DNA of 32,804 bases from Candidatus Thiodiazotropha endolucinida (GTDB lineage Bacteria; Pseudomonadota; Gammaproteobacteria; Chromatiales; Chromatiaceae), in the NCBI RefSeq assembly GCF_001715975.1, contig NZ_MARB01000034.1, forward strand, positions 1 through 32,804. The letters run 5' to 3'. Within the stretch, counting starts at the first letter, position 1, and each line of letters begins with the position of its first letter. The position numbers and the translations under genes are program-made. Positions 17,249 through 24,369 of the stretch are shown here, one piece after another. The notes beneath the pieces were generated by a model. The model saw nothing but the letters and a program-made list of their open reading frames with translations, ran no database searches and had not been told where the DNA came from.

Positions 17249-17286
17249 GCGGAGTCGAACCGCGGGGTCGTAAACCCTTACCATCT
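17249..17286 (-). ncRNA. collapsed tRNA fragment (T-arm plus anticodon-like hairpin)
   Basis: On the minus strand a 3-bp hairpin GGG/CCC with the 7-base loop TTTACGA is followed at once by a T-arm, GCGG-TTCGACT-CCGC (17249-17263). The variable region and most of the D-arm are absent, and no matching 5' acceptor strand is found. It looks like a decayed or deliberately reduced tRNA directly downstream of the UUA tRNA-like gene. Confidence 0.45.
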
Positions 17287-17358
17287 AGGGATAGGAGGAG
17301 TCGAACCTCCGACAGATCGAGTTAAAGTCGATTGCTCTACCCACTGAGCTATATCCAG
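17286..17358 (-). tRNA. tRNA-like gene with anticodon UUA (would read ochre UAA)
   Basis: A full cloverleaf can be drawn on the minus strand. The D-arm is GCTC-AGTGGGTA-GAGC. The anticodon arm is ATCGA-CTTTAAC-TCGAT (perfect stem, seven-base loop, anticodon TTA). The variable loop is CTGTC and the T-arm is GGAGG-TTCGACT-CCTCC. Acceptor pairs 3-7 match (GGATA/TATCC) but pairs 1 and 2 do not, and no CCA is encoded. The anticodon corresponds to stop codon UAA. The overall sequence is closest in look to tRNA-Lys-type tRNAs, so it may derive from one. Whether it is charged, a decoy for nucleases or a pseudogene cannot be told. Confidence 0.65.
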
Positions 17359-17466
17359 TTGGAGTCTTCAGGAACATCTCGTGCGGTACACAGGGTTGCA
17401 GGGCAAGCTGTGCCGGTGGGTCATGCGGAGACCCAGCCGCTGTCACTCAAGTATTCAATGAGGACC
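17359..17466. other. spacer with an anticodon-arm-like hairpin
   Basis: This spacer on the minus strand holds a hairpin TGGGTC/GACCCA, extended by CGG/CCG past a bulge, with the 7-base loop TCCGCAT (about 17416-17445). It could be a structured part of the RNA transcript. No ORF is supported. Confidence 0.35.
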
Positions 17467-17502
17467 TGGTACATCCGTCAGGTATCGAACCTGAACGGAT
17501 GA
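17467..17502 (-). ncRNA. tRNA minihelix (acceptor stem + T-arm) ending in CCA
   Basis: On the minus strand a 6-bp acceptor-like stem CATCCG/CGGATG directly encloses a T-arm TCAGG-TTCGATA-CCTGA and ends T-ACCA, that is a discriminator A and encoded CCA. There is no D-arm or anticodon arm, so the fold is the top half of a tRNA, as in tRNA-like 3' ends of tmRNA, Y RNAs and viral RNAs. It begins six bases after the TGA that closes the restored SEC-C frame, so it could cap the 3' end of that message or be released by RNase P. Confidence 0.65.
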
Positions 17503-17507
17503 GTGAT

Positions 17508-17755
17508 TCATGGTCTGAAATAGTGGTCTCTGTTGGCACCGTCAAAGCGTTTGCTCTGCAGGCAGCAACGCTTAAAATCTGATACCAGAGCCGCAGGGAC
17601 AGGGATCGTTACGGCCCAGCTTTTCCGTCAGCTCTTTGTCACCGTGTACTACGCGATCACCACGCTTTACCTTTATTTCAGAGGGGTAACCCTTGCGCCG
17701 TTTGTTCATGGTTTCGAAAGGATGATTGATCCATCTTTTGCCTGTGCGTTTTCAT
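17508..17755 (-). pseudogene. SEC-C zinc-motif protein interrupted by two +1 frameshifts
   Basis: Removing one base from each of two short homopolymers gives an 81-residue protein. It begins [20 protein letters not shown] and ends with a textbook SEC-C motif [18 protein letters not shown], where the four Cys bind zinc. The start has a strong GGAGG six bases upstream (17762-17766). The first shift is in AAAA just after the ATG (17749-17752). The second is in TTTT (17574-17577), turning GGT ATC AGA TTT AAG into a premature TAA before the CC pair. As an alternative, translation could begin at the ATG at 17709 (MNKRRKG), leaving a single shift. SEC-C motifs occur in SecA and in small proteins that contact the ribosome or nucleic acid. 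Real decay, sequencing error and programmed +1 slippage at UUU-UAA are all possible. Confidence 0.7.
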
Positions 17756-17788
17756 CTTGAACCTCCGCTAAAGTGATTGGTTGAGGTT

Positions 17789-17865
17789 TGGTAGGGACGG
17801 TGAGATTCGAACTCACAACCAGCAGGGTCTAAGCCTGCCGCGTCTTCCAATTGCGCCACATCCCC
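17789..17865 (-). tRNA. tRNA with anticodon UAG and short variable loop, CCA encoded
   Basis: A well-formed cloverleaf. The acceptor is GGGGATG/CGTCCCT (two G-T pairs) and the D-arm GCGC...CGC has three pairs. The anticodon arm is GCAGG-CTTAGAC-CCTGC, giving anticodon TAG. The variable loop is the short TGGTT, the T-arm is GTGAG-TTCGAAT-CTCAC, and discriminator A is followed by encoded CCA. Anticodon UAG would read the Leu codon CUA, yet bacterial tRNA-Leu has a long variable arm, which this lacks. Its identity is therefore undetermined; it is the first RNA element of the island. Confidence 0.75.
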
Positions 17866-18108
17866 TTATAGATTGTTATGGGCGGCTTATTCAACCACCC
17901 GGTTTGGTCCGCCCCCCTATGGCAGGCTGACCGGTGCTTCGGGATCCCATCTCCTCCCCTGGCACTGCACTGCCGCGCTTGTCGAGACGACTCGAACAGC
18001 AGCACTACCTCTTGTCCCTGGTGAGGCTGGCAACACCATTCCCGGCCCGTAACCGAGAACAGGGGGACGAGGCTTGCTTGGTATCTGCCCCAAGCGGCCA
18101 AAATCGGG
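17866..18108. other. GC-rich stretch between boxA leader and first tRNA
   Basis: About 240 bases without a credible gene; an open frame of 90 codons crosses it on the minus strand but runs into the tRNA and has no coding character. Short palindromes (for example TCGAG/CTCGA near 17982-17995) suggest a structured leader RNA. Confidence 0.35.
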
Positions 18109-18133
18109 CCCTGTCCATGATCCGGACAGGGCA
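18109..18133 (-). promoter_or_regulatory. strong hairpin downstream of boxA
   Basis: A perfect 9-bp inverted repeat GCCCTGTCC/GGACAGGGC with a 7-base loop lies 17 bases after the boxA on the minus strand. There is no T-tract, so it is an RNA structural element rather than a typical terminator. Confidence 0.6.
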
Positions 18134-18149
18134 GTTTGTAGTTTCCAAA

Positions 18150-18162
18150 TTGTTAAAGAGCA
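18150..18162 (-). promoter_or_regulatory. rrn-type boxA antitermination element
   Basis: TGCTCTTTAACAA on the minus strand is identical to the core boxA of E. coli rRNA leaders, which loads NusB-NusE and suppresses Rho termination of untranslated RNA. It points towards the tRNA-like genes, fitting transcription of structured untranslated RNA. It could also be a relic of an rrn spacer. Confidence 0.65.
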
Positions 18163-18195
18163 TCCCGAGTTACCACCCGAGTTTTCCCGGGCAAT

Positions 18196-18233
18196 AAAAA
18201 ACCCCCGGGGTTTGCACCAACCGGGGGTTTTTT
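18196..18233. terminator. bidirectional Rho-independent terminator
   Basis: A 13-base inverted repeat AAAAAACCCCCGG ... CCGGGGGTTTTTT with a 12-base loop carries A and T tracts at both ends, so it can terminate in either direction. It lies upstream of boxA on the minus strand. Confidence 0.8.
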
Positions 18234-18235
18234 CC

Positions 18236-18265
18236 GGAAGGTGTCAGTTATTCATGACACCTTCC
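18236..18265. repeat. perfect 11-bp inverted repeat
   Basis: GGAAGGTGTCA and TGACACCTTCC flank an 8-base loop directly beside the terminator. It could be an operator for the divergent HTH gene or part of an attenuator; no T-tract follows. Confidence 0.55.
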
Positions 18266-18546
18266 TGCAATGCTCTGGAAAAGTGTCAGGTCACAGCGGC
18301 TTCGTCCTCGTTACCGAGCAAAAAGCCAGGCGCTTTTAGTTGTATCAACAGATACGCTGAACACAGCGACGCACAAGCAGGCCCACTCCGCAGGGCTGCT
18401 GATGTGTCGGTGTCGTATAAGCATGTTGAATTCATCGTCGGTTCCTGTTTCGGTTTTCCGGGAGAGTCCCGGTCATCCGGGGCTTTCCAAATCTTGGGGC
18501 GCAAGTATAATCGGCAGATCTCAAATTGCAATAGTATTTTTTGCAA
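18266..18546. other. upstream region of the phage-repressor-like gene
   Basis: About 280 bases without a supported gene. It probably holds the promoter of the HTH gene at 18547 and, on the other strand, the one for the RNA island, but no clear -35/-10 pair was found. Confidence 0.35.
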
Positions 18547-19173
18547 ATGACAAAATTAAATCCAAGCAGCAAATCGCGTAGCAAAGACCCCGTGGCGGTT
18601 AAGATCGGCAAGCGCATCGCCCAGGCGCGCCGGATGGCCGGCTTCAAGACCGCAAAGGCATTCCGAGACAAGCTGCCAAAGTGGCCGGAGAACAGACTCT
18701 CCTGGTACGAGGCGGGTTACTCGATGCCCCATCCCGGTCATCTGGAAATCATTGCCAGGATTACCGGCACATCGGCCTGCTGGATCATGTTCGGCCTTGG
18801 TCCAATACGCTCGGGAGAACGGGACCTGCAGGCAGTGAGGCACCAGAATCTGGTCTATCTGTTTCGAGAAGCGGAAGCAGGCAAAGCTGAAACAGTCAGT
18901 AGGTTTTTGTTGAGTATCAAGCTTGAAGCCAAGCAACTGGCCAGCTATATCGACAACCCTTTCAAACATATTGGAGAACGATTAGCACGTAGTATTGAAA
19001 AGGCTTGCGGAAGGCCTCGTAAGTGGCTTGACGAACAGCATATTGAATCCGATGGGCTTTGTGTCTCGTTTCCTGATGATTTACGAGAATTGATGACACT
19101 CTATTCAGAGATGGATGCGAAGGGCAGGCAAATACTAATCGAGCTGGCACAGACCATATTTAAACACTCCTGA
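18547..19173 (+). CDS. phage-repressor-like HTH protein
   Basis: A 208-residue DNA-binding protein with a Cro/CI-like helix-turn-helix at about residues 15-85 (IGKRIAQARRMAGFKTAKAFRDKL, then ENRLSWYEAGYSMPHPGHLEIIARITG, ACWIMFGLGP). The C-terminal half is not a LexA/CI protease domain; it carries helices (FKHIGERLARSIEKACGRPRKWLDE) that may be a second DNA- or protein-binding part. The TTG at 18541 two codons earlier is an alternative start; no Shine-Dalgarno site is evident. The gene is divergent from the RNA island and near two tail-tube genes, suggesting either a phage-derived regulator or a regulator of the island. Both are inference. Confidence 0.75.
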   Translation: MTKLNPSSKSRSKDPVAVKIGKRIAQARRMAGFKTAKAFRDKLPKWPENRLSWYEAGYSMPHPGHLEIIARITGTSACWIMFGLGPIRSGERDLQAVRHQNLVYLFREAEAGKAETVSRFLLSIKLEAKQLASYIDNPFKHIGERLARSIEKACGRPRKWLDEQHIESDGLCVSFPDDLRELMTLYSEMDAKGRQILIELAQTIFKHS

Positions 19174-19268
19174 CCTTTTACTTGAAATTCATCCGCAATC
19201 CTTCTTCGACCAAGTTCGGAAAATAGAACCAGAAAGCCTGGAGGGTCTTATGTGGTATTCTTGTGAGA

Positions 19269-19718
19269 TCATTCCAGTATCAACCCTTCATGCACAATCT
19301 CGATAGTCTCAATGGCAACATCGTTCGAGCTGGCATTAAGATCACCCATTGAGTACTTTGATACCCAGGCATTACGCAGTTTCCAAGTAAATGCAGGTTG
19401 TTGTTCATCATTCAGCAGATGGATAGTCACATTGCGTCGACTGCCTGTGCTGGATTGTGCGCTTTCGGTAATCCATTCGAATAAATCGAGAGTACCGATC
19501 AAGCCGCGCTTTAAGGTAACAGGGCCATATTTTGTCAACCCAGGTAACTTTACCGGACTTTCAGTGCGGTCATTACCTGCACGGTACTCAATGACCTGGA
19601 TTTCCATTGAGAGGCCGCTTACCTCACTGAAGCCTGCCCTGGCATCCTGCGGGTCGTCGCCACCAATCGAGACCAGGAAGTTAAAGGCACCATAGGGTGT
19701 TTCTGACTGAATGGCCAT
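19269..19718 (-). CDS. phage tail tube protein (T4 gp19-like)
   Basis: A 149-residue tube protein of the contractile-tail family. Recognisable segments: PYGAFNFLVSIGGDDPQDARAGFSEVSGLSMEIQVIEYRAGND, LPGLTKYGPVTLKRGLIG, LFEWI and the terminal VAIETIEIVHEGLIL. Such proteins stack into the inner tube of contractile phages and extracellular injection systems. GGAGAAGCC precedes the ATG. The upstream gene on the same strand is a second, divergent member, 12 bases away. No sheath, baseplate, spike or ATPase gene occurs in the window. Confidence 0.88.
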   Translation of the reverse strand: MAIQSETPYGAFNFLVSIGGDDPQDARAGFSEVSGLSMEIQVIEYRAGNDRTESPVKLPGLTKYGPVTLKRGLIGTLDLFEWITESAQSSTGSRRNVTIHLLNDEQQPAFTWKLRNAWVSKYSMGDLNASSNDVAIETIEIVHEGLILE

Positions 19719-19730
19719 GGGGCTTCTCCT

Positions 19731-20195
19731 TTATTTGAGATCCGAATCTTGTAACCAGCATAAAGAACGGTAGCAAAGAGTTAGTGTTTCATAGGCCGGA
19801 CCTGCATTCATGGCATCCAAATTCGGCCCCCGCCATGCTTCGATCCAGCAGTTGTATAGCCGCCAGCAATTGACCGGCTTATCTGTATGCTTGTCCAGCA
19901 TACAAATTGTCATTGTCCGAAGGTCTTTTGCACGACAAAGATTGGCTTTGTGCCAATCGAAAAAGAAGTGATCACTATCTATTACCCTGCGCAGCTCAAT
20001 TCGATTGGTTTTGATATCAAGACACAGAAAACCAATCAATTTCATCAGAGGCGAGGGACGGGCAGTTGCATGTCTGGTGGAGCTTATGCCAGAGATACTC
20101 GAGAAAGCTACGTCTCTGCGTGAGCAATCAGATTTGGAGCTGTCGATAGTTACCGTGAATCGGTTGTTGAGTAACGGCAATTGATTATCAGGCAT
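19731..20195 (-). CDS. divergent tail tube-like protein
   Basis: A 154-residue protein that I read as a diverged tail tube protein. It opens LLNNRFTVTIDSS, has a FSSISGIS segment where the neighbour has FSEVSGLS, and ends AYETLTLCYRSLCWLQDSD, matching the terminal strand pattern of the neighbour. The middle (IELRRVIDSDHFFFDWHKAN) aligns with the VTLKRGLIGTLDLFEWI region. It contains eight cysteines, unusual for this family. It forms a two-gene unit with the gp19-like gene. Homology is judged by eye and needs profile confirmation. Confidence 0.65.
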   Translation of the reverse strand: MPDNQLPLLNNRFTVTIDSSKSDCSRRDVAFSSISGISSTRHATARPSPLMKLIGFLCLDIKTNRIELRRVIDSDHFFFDWHKANLCRAKDLRTMTICMLDKHTDKPVNCWRLYNCWIEAWRGPNLDAMNAGPAYETLTLCYRSLCWLQDSDLK

Positions 20196-20466
20196 GAGTT
20201 AGGCCAATACTCCGTATTGGAAATCGTTGATTTTTCATTATCTGATTCCTATGCAATCAAAGGCTAGCAGTTGCCTATGTTATGTCAATCATCCACTGTG
20301 GATTTTGTTCCCGGACTCTCTAAAAGACATTTGACCTTCCAAGTGGCGAAAACACCACACAAGGAGCACTAATAGAACTGGACTGCTGATGGTTTCAGGG
20401 TTGATACCTATGCTGATTTTAGCCATTTTTTCAATCTGGCTTACACTCTAGACAAGGATTGAAAAG
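20196..20466. other. AT-rich intergenic region
   Basis: About 270 bases between the divergent tube-protein pair and the lipase-like ORF. I see no gene, RNA or clear promoter pair; TATTATC-like words occur in both directions. Confidence 0.35.
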
Positions 20467-20904
20467 TTGAATAAGACGATGGTACATGTCACCGACATCC
20501 ACGAAGTCAATGCTGAACGCATCAGGCTTTTAATTGAATGCTGTATACAGGCCTATAATACCTTTTCTGATAAAGATCTTTCGCACTGTGAACGTGCCCG
20601 GGTAACTGTACCTGATGGGTTTGAGTTACTGGATTGCTGGAGCGGTGTGGATAGTGTATATGGACGGGACGAGACAGTCGAGACGTATGGTTTGGTGTTT
20701 CGGTCATCGACCGCTCCATGGCGTTATGTCTTTAATCAGATTGGATCATATTCTGGTTCTTGGGGTGCCATATGTTGTCGGCAGGTGGAAGGATATCATC
20801 AGAAAATAGCATCAGCACCAGCCATTATGCCCAAACGGCTGATCTTACTCTGTAAAAAAGCGATATATCGGACAGGTTATTGGGTCAGTGTTAACAAACC
20901 CTAG
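20467..20904 (+). CDS. hypothetical protein, possibly a truncated lipase-family remnant
   Basis: A 145-residue ORF starting with TTG or the ATG six bases on. Residues ~45-90 (RVTVPDGFELLDCWSGVDSVYGRDETVETYGLVFRSSTAPWRYVF) resemble the N-terminal part of class 3 lipase-like proteins, where the next segment would be the AFRGTD strand. Here the following sequence (NQIGSYSGSWGAICC) does not match and no serine nucleophile motif occurs. It may be a decayed or recombined gene. The stop overlaps the end of the convergent regulator gene by four bases. Confidence 0.45.
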   Translation: MNKTMVHVTDIHEVNAERIRLLIECCIQAYNTFSDKDLSHCERARVTVPDGFELLDCWSGVDSVYGRDETVETYGLVFRSSTAPWRYVFNQIGSYSGSWGAICCRQVEGYHQKIASAPAIMPKRLILLCKKAIYRTGYWVSVNKP

Positions 20905-21638
20905 TTGAGATCGATAGATATATTCTGCCCTTTAAGCACGCAAGGTTTCTCCGGTTCCAGCCCGTAGATGGATTCCAGGTGAGCGAGGGATCTCAACAGA
21001 TTTTCGTCCAACACCTGAATTTCATTGCTTTTTGTCTTGAGAATATTCTTTGTCGAAAGGTTCTGAAGAATTCTTGAAAACGTCTCGGGTTTCATTGAGA
21101 GTCGTGCCGCCAGTACTCCCTTGGCGGCAGGCAGTGTGAAGTGATCCTGGCCAACATCCTCCATTCTGTGCAACAGCAATGCGCACAATCTGGTGGTGGC
21201 GCTCTGCAGCGTCAGATCATCGATCTCTTTGATGAGCCCGCGTAATCTCTGACTCATGGTGCCCATTATTCGGAAGCAAACCTCGATTGATCCGCTCAGT
21301 ATCTGCAGGAAGCGTCGATTATCAAATGAGATGACTTTTGCCGGTCCAAGTGCTTCGGCGCTCACAGGATAGATGGGATGTTCCATGAACATAAGCGCTT
21401 CCGCAAAGGTATTGCCCGGCTGAATGATATCGATAATTTTCTGATCACCGTTGGATGAAACACGAAACAGTTTTATCTGTCCGCCGATCACCAGAAAAAA
21501 GCGATTTGCCTCATCGCCTGTTTCAAACAGTGATTCGCCATCCTTGAGGGTTCCTGTATGGCTGCTCTCCATGACCTGTCTGACTTGATCGTCATCCAGG
21601 GCGGAGAAAAGGTGGGCCATTCGAATGTCAATGTTCAT
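20901..21638 (-). CDS. Crp/Fnr family regulator, DNR/NNR type
   Basis: A 245-residue regulator with a cyclic-nucleotide-binding-like sensor domain (about residues 10-125: ETGDEANRFFLVIGGQIKLFRVSSNGDQKIIDIIQPGNTFAEALMF), a dimer helix, and a winged HTH near the C-terminus (AAKGVLAARLSMKPETFSRILQNLS). The FNR-type N-terminal cysteine cluster is absent, as in DNR/NNR, which sense NO through heme. The HTH carries E-(T)-FSR, the specificity helix of FNR-like proteins recognising TTGAT-N4-ATCAA. It is divergent from norC and lies next to two such sites, so control of norCB and the nir operon is likely. ATG 21638 is chosen over the GTG just before it. Confidence 0.85.
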   Translation of the reverse strand: MNIDIRMAHLFSALDDDQVRQVMESSHTGTLKDGESLFETGDEANRFFLVIGGQIKLFRVSSNGDQKIIDIIQPGNTFAEALMFMEHPIYPVSAEALGPAKVISFDNRRFLQILSGSIEVCFRIMGTMSQRLRGLIKEIDDLTLQSATTRLCALLLHRMEDVGQDHFTLPAAKGVLAARLSMKPETFSRILQNLSTKNILKTKSNEIQVLDENLLRSLAHLESIYGLEPEKPCVLKGQNISIDLN

Positions 21639-21804
21639 CACTTGAAGCCAGTATCATGTCAGGGTAACACGTGGTGGTCCTTGTCATATTTGCCAGTGGA
21701 TAGAACAATGTCAATTACCTAAAAAGTGTTATATCCCAACGGCCAATACCTCGCATACGGGCAGCGACTATTAATAAGTCTGGCTGAAATTGACATTTTT
21801 CTGT

Positions 21805-21818
21805 TTGACAAAGATCAA
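21805..21818. promoter_or_regulatory. FNR/DNR-type box 1 in the regulator-norC intergenic region
   Basis: TTGAC-AAAG-ATCAA matches the FNR/DNR half-site pattern in both arms. It lies between the divergent regulator and norC and could serve either gene. Confidence 0.6.
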
Positions 21819-21968
21819 GGCATCTCAATTCTTTAGCACTTATCAAGGGCGTTTGTACAATCATCCGCCTATCTGTTTTGCCTGAGTTAGCCGCCTATGT
21901 GGCAGCTTTCGGCGAATACGTGCCCTTCAGGCGCTCTTCATCCTGTTGATGTCCCGATATAAACCCAT

Positions 21969-21982
21969 TTGACACATGTCAA
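21969..21982 (+). promoter_or_regulatory. FNR/DNR-type box 2 upstream of norC
   Basis: TTGACACATGTCAA is a perfect 14-base palindrome of the DNR/NNR class, centred about 72 bases before the norC ATG. An activator centred at -41.5 would place the transcription start near 22017. Confidence 0.7.
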
Positions 21983-22047
21983 GGTAGGGAAGGGTGTCTG
22001 TTTTCTAATAGCGGGGACTCAATCAAGACAGGCTTGGGAGGAGAGTG

Positions 22048-22500
22048 ATGGCACAAGCGTTCACGAAGGAGATGTCGCGGAACATCTTTTACGGGGGTAC
22101 GGCGTTTTTCTTTCTGTTGTTTTTGGCGCTGACCTTTGACACCCATCTGGCGTTGCCGGATCGGGACAATCGCGAGGCGTTGGACCCGACCACGGAGCGG
22201 GGGCAGATGATTGCCCTGGGGAAGAAGGTATGGGAGGAGAACGACTGTATCGGCTGTCACACGCTCCTGGGCGAGGGGGCCTATTTTGCGCCGGAGCTGG
22301 GCAATGTTTACCAGCGTTACGGAAACAGCAAGGAGGCGATCATGGCGTTCATCAAGGGACGTCCGGTGGAGGGGATACCGGGTCGTCGCAGCATGCCGCA
22401 GTTCAACCTGACCGATGAGGAACTGAAGGCGGTGGCGGAGTTTCTGCAGTACAGCTCTGAGATTGACACGGCGGACTGGCCGCCGAACATTCAGGGTTAG
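22048..22500 (+). CDS. norC: nitric oxide reductase cytochrome c subunit NorC
   Basis: NorC is the membrane-anchored cytochrome c subunit of cNOR, which reduces 2 NO to N2O and passes periplasmic electrons to NorB. The 150 residues comprise a single N-terminal transmembrane helix (FYGGTAFFFLLFLALTF, about 14-30) and a periplasmic heme c domain. Heme is bound at CIGCH (67-71) with a distal Met in GRRSMPQFNLTDEEL. The start ATG follows GGGAGGAGAG, and a GTG three bases earlier is less likely. norB begins 38 bases downstream. The gene is rich in GCG/GGC codons compared with its surroundings. Confidence 0.95.
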   Translation: MAQAFTKEMSRNIFYGGTAFFFLLFLALTFDTHLALPDRDNREALDPTTERGQMIALGKKVWEENDCIGCHTLLGEGAYFAPELGNVYQRYGNSKEAIMAFIKGRPVEGIPGRRSMPQFNLTDEELKAVAEFLQYSSEIDTADWPPNIQG

Positions 22501-22517
22501 TGGTGCTGACAGAGTAG

Positions 22518-23978
<1,461 letters not shown>

Positions 23979-24008
23979 ATAAACACGACCAACCGATAGC
24001 AACCCCCT

Positions 24009-24047
24009 GGCCGGACGGTGAGATGGCATCAACCCGTCCGGCTTTTT
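24009..24047 (+). terminator. Rho-independent terminator after norB
   Basis: A 9-bp stem GCCGGACGG/CCGTCCGGC followed by TTTTTT lies about 30 bases after the norB stop. This separates norCB from the nir operon. Confidence 0.85.
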
Positions 24048-24195
24048 TATGGGCAGCCTGTGTCCTTCAGGTCATTTCTGTTTTTTTCTACTACTAAGGG
24101 AGTAATTTTGATGGCAGGAAACGGCTGTTTTTGGATAAGCGGGCAGGATAGATTCGCCCCCCATTAAGCGCCTTGTATTTTAGGCGTTTTTCACT

Positions 24196-24209
24196 TTGAT
24201 CTTTGTCAA
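24196..24209 (+). promoter_or_regulatory. FNR/DNR-type box upstream of the nir operon
   Basis: TTGAT-CTTT-GTCAA lies about 167 bases before nirE, in a gene-less 390-base gap. It matches the boxes before norC, indicating common control by the DNR-type regulator. The rest of the gap shows no gene. Confidence 0.65.
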
Positions 24210-24369
24210 GGATGGTTAGCCACGGAATCATAAAGTGGCTATCAGAGCAATGGATCGGCGGTCATGCGGAATGTATAAATCGTATGAGATCCAGTCCGGC
24301 GTCGAATCGATTTCGATAATCATGGACTTGCCGGTGCGAATCAAGCCAATACGTTGACAGGCGCATCTT

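Noticed and set aside
17286-17755. Ochre tRNA as the means of reading through the SEC-C UAA
   Set aside because: Reading UAA as an amino acid stays in the wrong frame (RF-x-ALLPAEQTL-stop); only a +1 shift restores the CC pair.
17960-17974. Sigma-54-like TGGCAC-N5-TGCC
   Set aside because: The downstream half is TGCC rather than TTGC, and it faces the plus strand, away from the RNA island; rtcR is also absent.
17829-18101. 90-codon minus-strand open frame
   Set aside because: Runs into the tRNA gene, no ribosome site, Arg/Trp/Gln-rich without a family pattern.
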